Part shown: positions 12,501 through 27,500 of the stretch, piece after piece
Numbering within the stretch: position 1 is the stretch's first letter
Layout of the letters: each line of letters begins with the position of its first letter
Assembly (NCBI RefSeq): GCF_037042905.1
Contig: NC_087251.1
Span: 36,202,501-36,266,500, forward strand
Origin: Lytechinus pictus
Lineage: Eukaryota > Echinodermata > Echinoidea > Temnopleuroida > Toxopneustidae
Direction: 5' to 3'
DNA length: 64,000 nucleotides
Translations under genes and position numbers: made by a program
Notes under the pieces: generated by a model
What the model was told of the DNA's origin: nothing
Database searches by the model: none
Seen by the model: the letters and a program-made list of their open reading frames with translations, nothing else

Positions 12501-15500
12501 TTGGGCAAAATTGGCCAAAATTGAGCAAAATGATATTTGTTCAATATTTCCCCCGAAACCCCCCCAAATCAGCCGTCTCCGCTCCCTGGAATGTTTTAGC
12601 ATCCTAACCGATTATTACAGCGAGAATCAAGAGGATCCAGGGAGTTTGAATTTTCGACCACATTGCCCCACCCGCGACATGGAAAATTTGGCAAAATTTG
12701 CTAAAATTGAGCAAAATAATAATTGTTCAATATTTCCCCCGAAACCCCCCCAAATCAGCCGTCTTCGCTCCCTGGGATGTTTTAGCATCCTAACCGATTA
12801 TTACAGCGAGAATCAAGAGGATCCAGGGAGTTTGAATTTTCGACCACATTGCCCCACCCGTGACATGGAAAATTGGGCAAAATTGGCCAAAATTGAGCAA
12901 AATAATATTTGTTCAATATTTCCCCCGAAACCCCCCCAAATCAGCCGTCTTCGCTCCCTGGAATGTTTTAGCATCCTAACCGATTATTACAGCGAGAATC
13001 AAGACGATCCAGGGAGTTTGAATTTTCGTCCCCATTGCCCCACCCGCGACATGGAAAATTGGGCAAAATTTGCCAAAATTGAGCAAAATAATATTTGTTC
13101 AATATTTCCCCCGAAACCCCCCCAAATCAGCCGTCTTCGCTCCCTGGAATGTTTTAGCATCCTAACCGATTATTACAGCGAGAATCAAGACGATCCAGGG
13201 AGTTTGAATTTTCGTCCCCCTCGCCCCACCCGCGACATGAAAAATTGGGCAAAATTGGCCAAAATTGAGCAAAATAATATTTGTTCAATATTTCCCCCGA
13301 AACCCCCCCAAATCAGCCGTCTTTGCTCCCTGGAATGTTTTAGCATCTTAACCGATTATTACAGCGAGAATCAAGAGAATCAAGAGGATCCAGGGAGTTT
13401 GAATTTTCGACCCCCTCGCCCCACCCGCGACATGGAAAATTGGGCAAAATTGGCCAAAATTGAGCAAAATGATATTTGTTCAATATTTCCCCCGAAACCC
13501 CCCCAAATCAGCCGTCTCCGCTCCCTGGAATGTTTTAGCATCCTAACCGATTATTACAGCGAGAATCAAGAGGATCCAGGGAGTTTGAATTTTCGACCAC
13601 ATTGCCCCACCCGCGACATGGAAAATTTGGCAAAATTTGCTAAAATTGAGCAAAATAATAATTGTTCAATATTTCCCCCGAAACCCCCCCAAATCAGCCG
13701 TCTTCGCTCCCTGGGATGTTTTAGCATCCTAACCGATTATTACAGCGAGAATCAAGAGGATCCAGGGAGTTTGAATTTTCGACCACATTGCCCCACCCGC
13801 GACATGGAAAATTGGGCAAAATTTGCTAAAATTGAGCAAAATAATAATTGTTCAATATTTCCCCCGAAACCCCCCCAAATCAGCCGTCTTCGCTCCCTGG
13901 GATGTTTTAGCATCCTAACCGATTATTACAGCGAGAATCAAGAGGATCCAGGGAGTTTGAATTTTCGACCACATTGCCCCACCCGCGACATGGAAAATTG
14001 GGCAAAATTGGCTAAAATTGAGCAAAATAATAATTGTTCAATATTTCCCCCGAAACCCCCCCAAATCAGCCCTCTTCGATCCCTGGGATGCTTAAGCATC
14101 CTACCCGATTATTACAGCGAGAATCAAGAGGATCCAGGGAGTTTGAATTTTCGACCCCCTCGCCCCAACCGCGACATGGAAAATTGGGCAAAATTGGCCA
14201 AAATTGAGCAAAATAATATTTGTTCAATATTTCCCCCGAAACCCCCCCAAATCAGCCGTCTTCGCTCCCTGGGATGTTTTAGCATCCTAACCGATTATTA
14301 CAGCGAGAATCAAGAGGATCCAGGGAGTTTGAATTTTCGACCACATTGCCCCACCCGCGACATGGAAAATTTGGCAAAATTTGCTAAAATTGAGCAAAAT
14401 AATAATTGTTCAATATTTCCCCCGAAACCCCCCCAAATCAGCCGTCTTCGCTCCCTGGGATGTTTTAGCATCCTAACCGATTATTACAGCGAGAATCAAG
14501 AGGATCCAGGGAGTTTGAATTTTCGACCACATTGCCCCACCCGTGACATGGAAAATTGGGCAAAATTGGCCAAAATTGAGCAAAATAATATTTGTTCAAT
14601 ATTTCCCCCGAAACCCCCCCAAATCAGCCGTCTTCGCTCCCTGGAATGTTTTAGCATCCTAACCGATTATTACAGCGAGAATCAAGACGATCCAGGGAGT
14701 TTGAATTTTCGTCCCCATTGCCCCAATGCGACATGGAAAATTGGGCAAAATTTGCCAAAATTGAGCAAAATAATAATTGTTCAATATTTCCCCCGAAACC
14801 CCCCCAAATCAGCCGTCTTCGCTCCCTGGGATGTTTTAGCTTCCTAACTGATTATTACAGCGAAAATCAAGAGAATCCAGGGAGTTTGAATTTTTGACCC
14901 CCTCGCCCCACCCGCGACATGGAAAATTGGGCAAAATTGGCCAAAATTGAGCAAAATAATATTTGTTCAATATTTCCCCCGAAACCCCCCCAAATCAGCC
15001 GTCTTCGCTCCCTGGAATGTTTTAGCATCTTAACCGATTATTACAGCGAGAATCAAGAGAATCAAGAGGATCCAGGGAGTTTGAATTTTCGACCCCCTCG
15101 CCCCACCCGCGACATGGAAAATTGGGCAAAATTGGCCAAAATTGAGCAAAATGATATTTGTTCAATATTTCCCCCGAAACCCCCCCAAATCAGCCGTCTC
15201 CGCTCCCTGGAATGTTTTAGCATCCTAACCGATTATTACAGCGAGAATCAAGAGGATCCAGGGAGTTTGAATTTTCGACCACATTGCCCCACCCGCGACA
15301 TGGAAAATTTGGCAAAATTTGCTAAAATTGAGCAAAATAATAATTGTTCAATATTTCCCCCGAAACCCCCCCAAAATCAGCCGTCTTCGCTCCCTGGGAT
15401 GTTTTAGCATCCTAACCGATTATTACAGCGAGAATCAAGAGGATCCAGGGAGTTTGAATTTTCGACCACATTGCCCCACCCGCGACATGGAAAATTGGGC

Positions 15501-18500
15501 AAAATTGGCTAAAATTGAGCAAAATAATAATTGTTCAATATTTCCCCCGAAACCCCCCCAAATCAGCCGTCTTCGTTCCCTGGGATGTTTTAGCATCCTA
15601 ACCGATTATTACAGCGAGAATCAAGAGGATCCAGGGAGTTTGAATTTTCGACCACATTGCCCCACCCGCGACATGGAAAATTGGGCAAAATTGGCTAAAA
15701 TTGAGCAAAATAATAATTGTTCAATATTTCCCCCGAAACCCCCCCAAATCAGCCCTCTTCGCTCCCTGGGATGCTTAAGCATCCTACCCGATTATTACAG
15801 CGAGAATCAAGAGGATCCAGGGAGTTTGAATTTTCGACCCCCTCGCCCCAACCGCGACATGGAAAATTGGGCAAAATTGGCCAAAATTGAGCAAAATAAT
15901 ATTTGTTCAATATTTCCCCCGAAACCCCCCCAAATCAGCCGTCTTCGCTCCCTGGAATGTTTTAGCATCCTAACCGATTATTACAGCGAGAATCAAGAGG
16001 ATCCAGGGAGTTTGAATTTTCGACCACATTGCCCCACCCGCGACATGGAAAATTTGGCAAAATTGGCTAAAATTGAGCAAAATAATAATTGTTCAATATT
16101 TCCCCCGAAACCCCCCTAAATCAGCCGTCTTCGCTCCCTGGGATGTTTTAGCATCCTAACCGATTATTACAGCGAGAATCAAGAGGATCCAGGGAGTTTG
16201 AATTTTCGACCACATTGCCCCACCCGCGACATGGAAAATTGGGCAAAATTGGCTAAAATTGAGCAAAATAATAATTGTTCAATATTTCCCCCGAAACATC
16301 CCCAAATCAGCCGTCTTCGCTCCCTGGGATGTTTTAGCATCCTAACCGATTATTACAGCGAGAATCAAGAGAATCAAGAGAATCAAGAGGATCCAGGGAG
16401 TTTGAATTTTCGACCCCCTCGCCCCACCCGCGACATGGAAGATTGGGCAAAATTGGCCAAAATTGAGCAAAATAATATTTGTTCAATATTTCCCCCGAAA
16501 CCCCCCCAAATCAGCCGTCTTCGCTCCCTGGGATGTTTTAGCATCCTAACTGATTATTACAGCGAGAATCAAGAGGATCCAGGGAGTTTGAATTTTCGAC
16601 CACATTGCCCCACCCGCGACATGGAAAATTGGGCAAAATTGGCTAAAATTGAGCAAAATAATAATTGTTCAATATTTCCCCCGAAACCCCCCCAAATCAG
16701 CCGTCTTCGCTCCCTGGGATGCTTAAGCATCCTTACCGATTATTACAGCGAGAATCAAGAGAATCAAGAGGATCCAGGGAGTTTGAATTTTCGACCCCCT
16801 CGCCCCACCCGCGACATGGAAAATTGGGCAAAATTGGCCAAAATTGAGCAAAATAATATTTGTTCAATATTTCCCCCGAAACCCCCCCAAATCAGCCGTC
16901 TTCGCTCCCTGGGATGTTTTAGCATCCTAACCGATTATTACAGCGAAAATCAAGAGAATCCAGGGAGTTTGAATTTTTGACCCCCTCGCCCCATCCGCGA
17001 CATGGAAAATTGGGCAAAATTGGCCAAAATTGAGCAAAATAATATTTGTTCAATATTTCCCCCGAAACCCCCCCAAATCAGCCGTCTTCGCTCCCTGGGA
17101 TGTTTAAGCATCCTAACAGATTATTACAGCGAGAATCAAGAGGATCCAGGGAGTTTGAATTTTCGACCACATTGCCCCACCCGCGACATGGAAAATTGGG
17201 CAAAATTGGCTAAAATTGAGCAAAATAATAATTGTTCAATATTTCCCCCGAAACCCCCCCCAAATCAGCCGTCTTCGCTCCCTGGAATGTTTTAGCATCC
17301 TAACCGATTATTACAGCGAGAATCAAGACGATCCAGGGAGTTTGAATTTTCGTCCCCATTGCCCCACCCGCGACATGGAAAATTGGGCAAAATTTGCCAA
17401 AATTGAGCAAAATAATAATTGTTCAATATTTCCCCCGAAACCCCCCCAAATCAGCCGTCTTCGCTCCCTGGGATGTTTTAGCTTCCTAACCGATTATTAC
17501 AGCGAAAATCAAGAGAATCCAGGGAGTTTGAATTTTTGACCCCCTCGCCCCACCCGCGACATGGAAAATTGGGCAAAATTGGCCAAAATTGAGCAAAATA
17601 ATATTTGTTCAATATTTCCCCCGAAACCCCCCCAAATCAGCCGTCTTCGCTCCCTGGAATGTTTTAGCATCCTAACCGATTATTACAGCGAGAATCAAGA
17701 CGATCCAGGGAGTTTGAATTTTCGTCCCCATTGCCCCACCCGCGACATGGAAAATTGGGCAAAATTTGCCAAAATTGAGCAAAATAATAATTGTTCAATA
17801 TTTCCCCCGAAACCCCCCCAAATCAGCTGTCTTCGCTCCCTGGGATGCTTAAGCATCCTAAGTGATTATTACAGCGAGAATCAAGAGAATCAAGAGGATC
17901 CAGGGAGTTTGAATTTTCGACCCCCTCGCCCCACCCGCGACATGGAAAAATTGGGCAAAATTGGCCAAAATTGAGCAAAATAATATTTGTTCAATATTTC
18001 CCCCGAAACCCCCCCAAATCAGCCGTCTTCGCTCCCTGGAATGTTTTAGCATCCTAACCGATTATTACAGCGAGAATCAAGAGGATCCAGGGAGTTTGAA
18101 TTTTCGACCACATTGCCCCACCCGCGACATGGAAAATTGGGTAAAATTGGCTAAAATTGAGCAAAATAATAATTGTTCAATATTTCCCCCGAAACCCCCC
18201 CAAATCAGCCGTCTTCGCTCCCTGGGATGTTTTAGCATCCTAACCGATTATTACAGCGAGAATCAAGAGGATCCAGGGAGTTTGAATTTTCGACCACATT
18301 GCCCCACCCGCGACATGGAAAATTGGGCAAAATTGGCTAAAATTGAGCAAAATAATAATTGTTCAATATTTCCCCCGAAACCCCCCCAAATCAGCCGTCT
18401 TCGCTCCCTGGAATGCTTAAGCATCCTAAGTGATTATTACAGCGAGAATCAAGAGAATCAAGAGGATCCAGGGAGTTTGAATTTTCGACCCCCTCGCCCC

Positions 18501-21500
18501 ACCCGCGACATGGAAAAATTGGGCAAAATTGGCCAAAATTGAGCAAAATAATATTTGTTCAATATTTCCCCCGAAACCCCCCCAAATCAGCCGTCTTCGC
18601 TCCCTGGAATGTTTTAGCATCCTAACCGATTATTACAGCGAGAATCAAGAGGATCCAGGGAGTTTGAATTTTCGACCACATTGCCCCACCCGCGACATGG
18701 AAAATTGGGTAAAATTGGCTAAAATTGAGCAAAATAATAATTGTTCAATATTTCCCCCGAAACCCCCCCAAATCAGCCGTCTTCGCTCCCTGGGATGTTT
18801 TAGTATCCTAACCGATTATTACAGCGAGAATCAAGAGGATCCAGGGAGTTTGAATTTTCGACCACATTGCCCCACCCGCGACATGGAAAATTGGGCAAAA
18901 TTGGCTAAAATTGAGCAAAATAATAATTGTTCAATATTTCCCCCGAAACCCCCCCAAATCAGCAGTCTTCGCTCCCTGGGATGCTTAAGCATCCTAACCG
19001 ATTATTACAGCGAGAATCAAGAGAATCAAGAGGATCCAGGGAGTTTGAATTTTCGACCCCCTCGCCCCACCAGCGACATGGAAAATTGGGCAAAATTGGC
19101 CAAAATTGAGCAAAATAATATTTGTTCAATATTTCCCCCGAAACCCCCCCAAATCAGCCGTCTTCGCTCCCTGGAATGTTTTAGCATCTTAACCGATTAT
19201 TACAGCGAGAATCAAGAGAATCAAGAGGATCCAGGGAGTTTGAATTTTCGACCCCCTCGCCCCACCCGCGACATGGAAAATTGGGCAAAATTGGCCAAAA
19301 TTGAGCAAAATGATATTTGTTCAATATTTCCCCCGAAACCCCCCCAAATCAGCCGTCTCCGCTCCCTGGAATGTTTTAGCATCCTAACCGATTATTACAG
19401 CGAGAATCAAGAGGATCCAGGGAGTTTGAATTTTCGACCACATTGCCCCACCCGCGACATGGAAAATTTGGCAAAATTTGCTAAAATTGAGCAAAATAAT
19501 AATTGTTCAATATTTCCCCCGAAACCCCCCCAAATCAGCCGTCTTCGCTCCCTGGGATGTTTTAGCATCCTAACCGATTATTACAGCGAGAATCAAGAGG
19601 ATCCAGGGAGTTTGAATTTTCGACCACATTGCCCCACCCGTGACATGGAAAATTGGGCAAAATTGGCCAAAATTGAGCAAAATAATATTTGTTCAATATT
19701 TCCCCCGAAACCCCCCCAAATCAGCCGTCTTCGCTCCCTGGAATGTTTTAGCATCCTAACCGATTATTACAGCGAGAATCAAGACGATCCAGGGAGTTTG
19801 AATTTTCGTCCCCATTGCCCCACCCGCGACATGGAAAATTGGGCAAAATTTGCCAAAATTGAGCAAAATAATAATTGTTCAATATTTCCCCCGAAACCCC
19901 CCCAAATCAGCCGTCTTCGCTCCCTGGGATGTTTTAGCTTCCTAACCGATTATTACAGCGAAAATCAAGAGAATCCAGGGAGTTTGAATTTTTGACCCCC
20001 TCGCCCCACCCGCGACATGAAAAATTGGGCAAAATTGGCCAAAATTGAGCAAAATAATATTTGTTCAATATTTCCCCCGAAACCCCCCCAAATCAGCCGT
20101 CTTTGCTCCCTGGAATGTTTTAGCATCTTAACCGATTATTACAGCGAGAATCAAGAGAATCAAGAGGATCCAGGGAGTTTGAATTTTCGACCCCCTCGCC
20201 CCACCCGCGACATGGAAAATTGGGCAAAATTGGCCAAAATTGAGCAAAATGATATTTGTTCAATATTTCCCCCGAAACCCCCCCAAATCAGCCGTCTCCG
20301 CTCCCTGGAATGTTTTAGCATCCTAACCGATTATTACAGCGAGAATCAAGAGGATCCAGGGAGTTTGAATTTTCGACCACATTGCCCCACCCGCGACATG
20401 GAAAATTTGGCAAAATTTGCTAAAATTGAGCAAAATAATAATTGTTCAATATTTCCCCCGAAACCCCCCCAAATCAGCCGTCTTCGCTCCCTGGGATGTT
20501 TTAGCATCCTAACCGATTATTACAGCGAGAATCAAGAGGATCCAGGGAGTTTGAATTTTCGACCACATTGCCCCACCCGCGACATGGAAAATTGGGCAAA
20601 ATTGGCTAAAATTGAGCAAAATAATAATTGTTCAATATTTCCCCCGAAACCCCCCCAAATCAGCCGTCTTCGCTCCCTGGGATGTTTTAGCATCCTAACC
20701 GATTATTACAGCGAGAATCAAGAGGATCCAGGGAGTTTGAATTTTCGACCACATTGCCCCACCCGCGACATGGAAAATTGGGCAAAATTGGCTAAAATTG
20801 AGCAAAATAATAATTGTTCAATATTTCCCCCGAAACCCCCCCAAATCAGCCCTCTTCGCTCCCTGGGATGCTTAAGCATCCTACCCGATTATTACAGCGA
20901 GAATCAAGAGGATCCAGGGAGTTTGAATTTTCGACCCCCTCGCCCCAACCGCGACATGGAAAATTGGGCAAAATTGGCCAAAATTGAGCAAAATAATATT
21001 TGTTCAATATTTCCCCCGAAACCCCCCCAAATCAGCCGTCTTCGCTCCCTGGGATGTTTTAGCATCCTAACCGATTATTACAGCGAGAATCAAGAGGATC
21101 CAGGGAGTTTGAATTTTCGACCACATTGCCCCACCCGCGACATGGAAAATTTGGCAAAATTTGCTAAAATTGAGCAAAATAATAATTGTTCAATATTTCC
21201 CCCGAAACCCCCCCAAATCAGCCGTCTTCGCTCCCTGGGATGTTTTAGCATCCTAACCGATTATTACAGCGAGAATCAAGAGGATCCAGGGAGTTTGAAT
21301 TTTCGACCACATTGCCCCACCCGTGACATGGAAAATTGGGCAAAATTGGCCAAAATTGAGCAAAATAATATTTGTTCAATATTTCCCCCGAAACCCCCCC
21401 AAATCAGCCGTCTTCGCTCCCTGGAATGTTTTAGCATCCTAACCGATTATTACAGCGAGAATCAAGACGATCCAGGGAGTTTGAATTTTCGTCCCCATTG

Positions 21501-24500
21501 CCCCAATGCGACATGGAAAATTGGGCAAAATTTGCCAAAATTGAGCAAAATAATAATTGTTCAATATTTCCCCCGAAACCCCCCCAAATCAGCCGTCTTC
21601 GCTCCCTGGGATGTTTTAGCTTCCTAACCGATTATTACAGCGAAAATCAAGAGAATCCAGGGAGTTTGAATTTTTGACCCCCTCGCCCCACCCGCGACAT
21701 GGAAAATTGGGCAAAATTGGCCAAAATTGAGCAAAATAATATTTGTTCAATATTTCCCCCGAAACCCCCCCAAATCAGCCGTCTTCGCTCCCTGGAATGT
21801 TTTAGCATCTTAACCGATTATTACAGCGAGAATCAAGAGAATCAAGAGGATCCAGGGAGTTTGAATTTTCGACCCCCTCGCCCCACCCGCGACATGGAAA
21901 ATTGGGCAAAATTGGCCAAAATTGAGCAAAATGATATTTGTTCAATATTTCCCCCGAAACCCCCCCAAATCAGCCGTCTCCGCTCCCTGGAATGTTTTAG
22001 CATCCTAACCGATTATTACAGCGAGAATCAAGAGGATCCAGGGAGTTTGAATTTTCGACCACATTGCCCCACCCGCGACATGGAAAATTTGGCAAAATTT
22101 GCTAAAATTGAGCAAAATAATAATTGTTCAATATTTCCCCCGAAACCCCCCCAAAATCAGCCGTCTTCGCTCCCTGGGATGTTTTAGCATCCTAACCGAT
22201 TATTACAGCGAGAATCAAGAGGATCCAGGGAGTTTGAATTTTCGACCACATTGCCCCACCCGCGACATGGAAAATTGGGCAAAATTGGCTAAAATTGAGC
22301 AAAATAATAATTGTTCAATATTTCCCCCGAAACCCCCCCAAATCAGCCGTCTTCGTTCCCTGGGATGTTTTAGCATCCTAACCGATTATTACAGCGAGAA
22401 TCAAGAGGATCCAGGGAGTTTGAATTTTCGACCACATTGCCCCACCCGCGACATGGAAAATTTGGCAAAATTGGCTAAAATTGAGCAAAATAATAATTGT
22501 TCAATATTTCCCCCGAAACCCCCCTAAATCAGCCGTCTTCGCTCCCTGGGATGTTTTAGCATCCTAACCGATTATTACAGCGAGAATCAAGAGGATCCAG
22601 GGAGTTTGAATTTTCGACCACATTGCCCCACCCGCGACATGGAAAATTGGGCAAAATTGGCTAAAATTGAGCAAAATAATAATTGTTCAATATTTCCCCC
22701 GAAACATCCCCAAATCAGCCGTCTTCGCTCCCTGGGATGTTTTAGCATCCTAACCGATTATTACAGCGAGAATCAAGAGAATCAAGAGAATCAAGAGGAT
22801 CCAGGGAGTTTGAATTTTCGACCCCCTCGCCCCACCCGCGACATGGAAGATTGGGCAAAATTGGCCAAAATTGAGCAAAATAATATTTGTTCAATATTTC
22901 CCCCGAAACCCCCCCAAATCAGCCGTCTTCGCTCCCTGGGATGTTTTAGCATCCTAACCGATTATTACAGCGAGAATCAAGAGGATCCAGGGAGTTTGAA
23001 TTTTCGACCACATTGCCCCACCCGCGACATGGAAAATTGGGCAAAATTGGCTAAAATTGAGCAAAATAATAATTGTTCAATATTTCCCCCGAAACCCCCC
23101 CAAATCAGCCGTCTTCGCTCCCTGGGATGCTTAAGCATCCTTACCGATTATTACAGCGAGAATCAAGAGAATCAAGAGGATCCAGGGAGTTTGAATTTTC
23201 GACCCCCTCGCCCCACCCGCGACATGGAAAATTGGGCAAAATTGGCCAAAATTGAGCAAAATAATATTTGTTCAATATTTCCCCCGAAACCCCCCCAAAT
23301 CAGCCGTCTTCGCTCCCTGGGATGTTTTAGCATCCTAACCGATTATTACAGCGAAAATCAAGAGAATCCAGGGAGTTTGAATTTTTGACCCCCTCGCCCC
23401 ATCCGCGACATGGAAAATTGGGCAAAATTGGCCAAAATTGAGCAAAATAATATTTGTTCAATATTTCCCCCGAAACCCCCCCAAATCAGCCGTCTTCGCT
23501 CCCTGGGATGTTTAAGCATCCTAACAGATTATTACAGCGAGAATCAAGAGGATCCAGGGAGTTTGAATTTTCGACCACATTGCCCCACCCGCGACATGGA
23601 AAATTGGGCAAAATTGGCTAAAATTGAGCAAAATAATAATTGTTCAATATTTCCCCCGAAACCCCCCCAAATCAGCCGTCTTCGCTCCCTGGGATGCTTA
23701 AGCATCCTAAGTGATTATTACAGTGAGAATCAAGAGAATCAAGAGGATCCAGGGAGTTTGAATTTTCGACCCCCTCGCCCCACCCGCGACATGGAAAAAT
23801 TGGGCAAAATTGGCCAAAATTGAGCAAAATAATATTTGTTCAATATTTCCCCCGAAACCCCCCCAAATCAGCCGTCTTCGCTCCCTGGAATGTTTTAGCA
23901 TCCTAACCGATTATTACAGCGAGAATCAAGAGGATCCAGGGAGTTTGAATTTTCGACCACATTGCCCCACCCGCGACATGGAAAATTGGGTAAAATTGGC
24001 TAAAATTGAGCAAAATAATAATTGTTCAATATTTCCCCCGAAACCCCCCCAAATCAGCCGTCTTCGCTCCCTGGGATGTTTTAGCATCCTAACCGATTAT
24101 TACAGCGAGAATCAAGAGGATCCAGGGAGTTTGAATTTTCGACCCCCTCGCCCCAACCGCGACATGGAAAATTGGGCAAAATTGGCCAAAATTGAGCAAA
24201 ATAATATTTGTTCAATATTTCCTCCGAAACCCCCCCAAATCAGCCGTCTTCGCTCCCTGGAATGTTTTAGCATCCTAACCGATTATTACAGCGAGAATCA
24301 AGAGGATCCAGGGAGTTTGAATTTTCGACCACATTGCCCCACCCGCGACATGGAAAATTTGGCAAAATTGGCTAAAATTGAGCAAAATAATAATTGTTCA
24401 ATATTTCCCCCGAAACCCCCCTAAATCAGCCGTCTTCGCTCCCTGGGATGTTTTAGCATCCTAACCGATTATTACAGCGAGAATCAAGAGGATCCAGGGA

Positions 24501-27500
24501 GTTTGAATTTTCGACCACATTGCCCCACCCGCGACATGGAAAATTGGGCAAAATTGGCTAAAATTGAGCAAAATAATAATTGTTCAATATTTCCCCCGAA
24601 ACATCCCCAAATCAGCCGTCTTCGCTCCCTGGGATGTTTTAGCATCCTAACCGATTATTACAGCGAGAATCAAGAGAATCAAGAGGATCCAGGGAGTTTG
24701 AATTTTCGACCCCCTCGCCCCACCCGCGACATGGAAGATTGGGCAAAATTGGCCAAAATTGAGCAAAATAATATTTGTTCAATATTTCCCCCGAAACCCC
24801 CCCAAATCAGCCGTCTTCGCTCCCTGGGATGTTTTAGCATCCTAACCGATTATTACAGCGAGAATCAAGAGGATCCAGGGAGTTTGAATTTTCGACCACA
24901 TTGCCCCACCCGCGACATGGAAAATTGGGCAAAATTGGCTAAAATTGAGCAAAATAATAATTGTTCAATATTTCCCCCGAAACCCCCCCAAATCAGCCGT
25001 CTTCGCTCCCTGGGATGCTTAAGCATCCTTACCGATTATTACAGCGAGAATCAAGAGAATCAAGAGGATCCAGGGAGTTTGAATTTTCGACCCCCTCGCC
25101 CCACCCGCGACATGGAAAATTGGGCAAAATTGGCCAAAATTGAGCAAAATAATATTTGTTCAATATTTCCCCCGAAACCCCCCCAAATCAGCCGTCTTCG
25201 CTCCCTGGGATGTTTTAGCATCCTAACCGATTATTACAGCGAAAATCAAGAGAATCCAGGGAGTTTGAATTTTTGACCCCCTCGCCCCATCCGCGACATG
25301 GAAAATTGGGCAAAATTGGCCAAAATTGAGCAAAATAATATTTGTTCAATATTTCCCCCGAAACCCCCCCAAATCAGCCGTCTTCGCTCCCTGGGATGTT
25401 TAAGCATCCTAACCGATTATTACAGCGAGAATCAAGAGGATCCAGGGAGTTTGAATTTTCGACCACATTGCCCCACCCGCGACATGGAAAATTGGGCAAA
25501 ATTGGCTAAAATTGAGCAAAATAATAATTGTTCAATATTTCCCCCGAAACCCCCCCAAATCAGCCGTCTTCGCTCCCTGGGATGCTTAAGCATCCTAAGT
25601 GATTATTACAGCGAGAATCAAGAGAATCAAGAGGATCCAGGGAGTTTGAATTTTCGACCCCCTCGCCCCACCCGCGACATGGAAAAATTGGGCAAAATTG
25701 GCCAAAATTGAGCAAAATAATATTTGTTCAATATTTCCCCCGAAACCCCCCCAAATCAGCCGTCTTCGCTCCCTGGAATGTTTTAGCATCCTAACCGATT
25801 ATTACAGCGAGAATCAAGAGGATCCAGGGAGTTTGAATTTTCGACCACATTGCCCCACCCGCGACATGGAAAATTGGGTAAAATTGGCTAAAATTGAGCA
25901 AAATAATAATTGTTCAATATTTCCCCCGAAACCCCCCCAAATCAGCCGTCTTCGCTCCCTGGGATGTTTTAGCATCCTAACCGATTATTACAGCGAGAAT
26001 CAAGAGGATCCAGGGAGTTTGAATTTTCGACCACATTGCCCCACCCGCGACATGGAAAATTGGGCAAAATTGGCTAAAATTGAGCAAAATAATAATTGTT
26101 CAATATTTCCCCCGAAACCCCCCCAAATCAGCCGTCTTCGCTCCCTGGGATGCTTAAGCATCCTAAGTGATTATTACAGCGAGAATCAAGAGAATCAAGA
26201 GGATCCAGGGAGTTTGAATTTTCGACCCCCTCGCCCCACCCGCGACATGGAAAAATTGGGCAAAATTGGCCAAAATTGAGCAAAATAATATTTGTTCAAT
26301 ATTTCCCCCGAAACCCCCCCAAATCAGCCGTCTTCGCTCCCTGGAATGTTTTAGCATCCTAACCGATTATTACAGCGAGAATCAAGAGGATCCAGGGAGT
26401 TTGAATTTTCGACCACATTGCCCCACCCGCGACATGGAAAATTGGGTAAAATTGGCTAAAATTGAGCAAAATAATAATTGTTCAATATTTCCCCCGAAAC
26501 CCCCCCAAATCAGCCGTCTTCGCTCCCTGGGATGTTTTAGCATCCTAACCGATTATTACAGCGAGAATCAAGAGGATCCAGGGAGTTTGAATTTTCGACC
26601 ACATTGCCCCACCCGCGACATGGAAAATTGGGCAAAATTGGCTAAAATTGAGCAAAATAATAATTGTTCAATATTTCCCCCGAAACCCCCCCAAATCAGC
26701 CGTCTTCGCTCCCTGGGATGCTTAAGCATCCTAACAGATTATTACAGCGAGAATCAAAAAGAATCAAGAGGATCCAGGGAGTTTGAATTTTCGACCACAT
26801 TGCCCAACCCGCGACATGGAAAATTGGGTAAAATTGGCTAAAATTGAGCAAAATAATAATTGTTCAATATTTCCCCCGAAACCCCCCCAAATCAGCCGTC
26901 TTCGCTCCCTGGAATGTTTTAGCATCCTAACCGATTATTACAGCGAGAATCAAGAGGATCCAGGGAGTTTGAATTTTCGACCACATTGCCCAACCCGCGA
27001 CATGGAAAATTGGGTAAAATTGGCTAAAATTGAGCAAAATAATAATTGTTCAATATTTCCCCCGAAACCCCCCCAAATCAGCCGTCTTCGCTCCCTGGGA
27101 TGTTTTAGCATCCTAACCGATTATTACAGCGAGAATCAAGAGGATCCAGGGAGTTTGAATTTTCGACCACATTGCCCCACCCGCGACATGGAAAATTGGG
27201 CAAAATTGGCTAAAATTGAGCAAAATAATAATTGTTCAATATTTCCCCCGAAACCCCCCCAAATCAGCCGTCTTCGCTCCCTGGGATGCTTAAGCATCCT
27301 AACAGATTATTACAGCGAGAATCAAGTGAATCAAGAGGATCCAGGGAGTTTGAATTTTCGACCACATTGCCCCACCCGCGACATGGAAAATTGGGCAAAA
27401 TTGGCCAAAATTGAGCAAAATAATATTTGTTCAATATTTCCCCCGAAACCCCCCCAAATCAGCCGTCTTCGCTCCCTGGGATGTTTTAGCATCCTAACCG

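Noticed and set aside
11749-14847. 1032-codon open frame as a genuine repetitive-protein gene
   Set aside because: It exists because the monomer length is a multiple of three. Its copy at 18529-21627 is broken by TGA, neighbouring units carry frameshifts, and many monomer differences change amino acids. No promoter or splice structure is tied to it.
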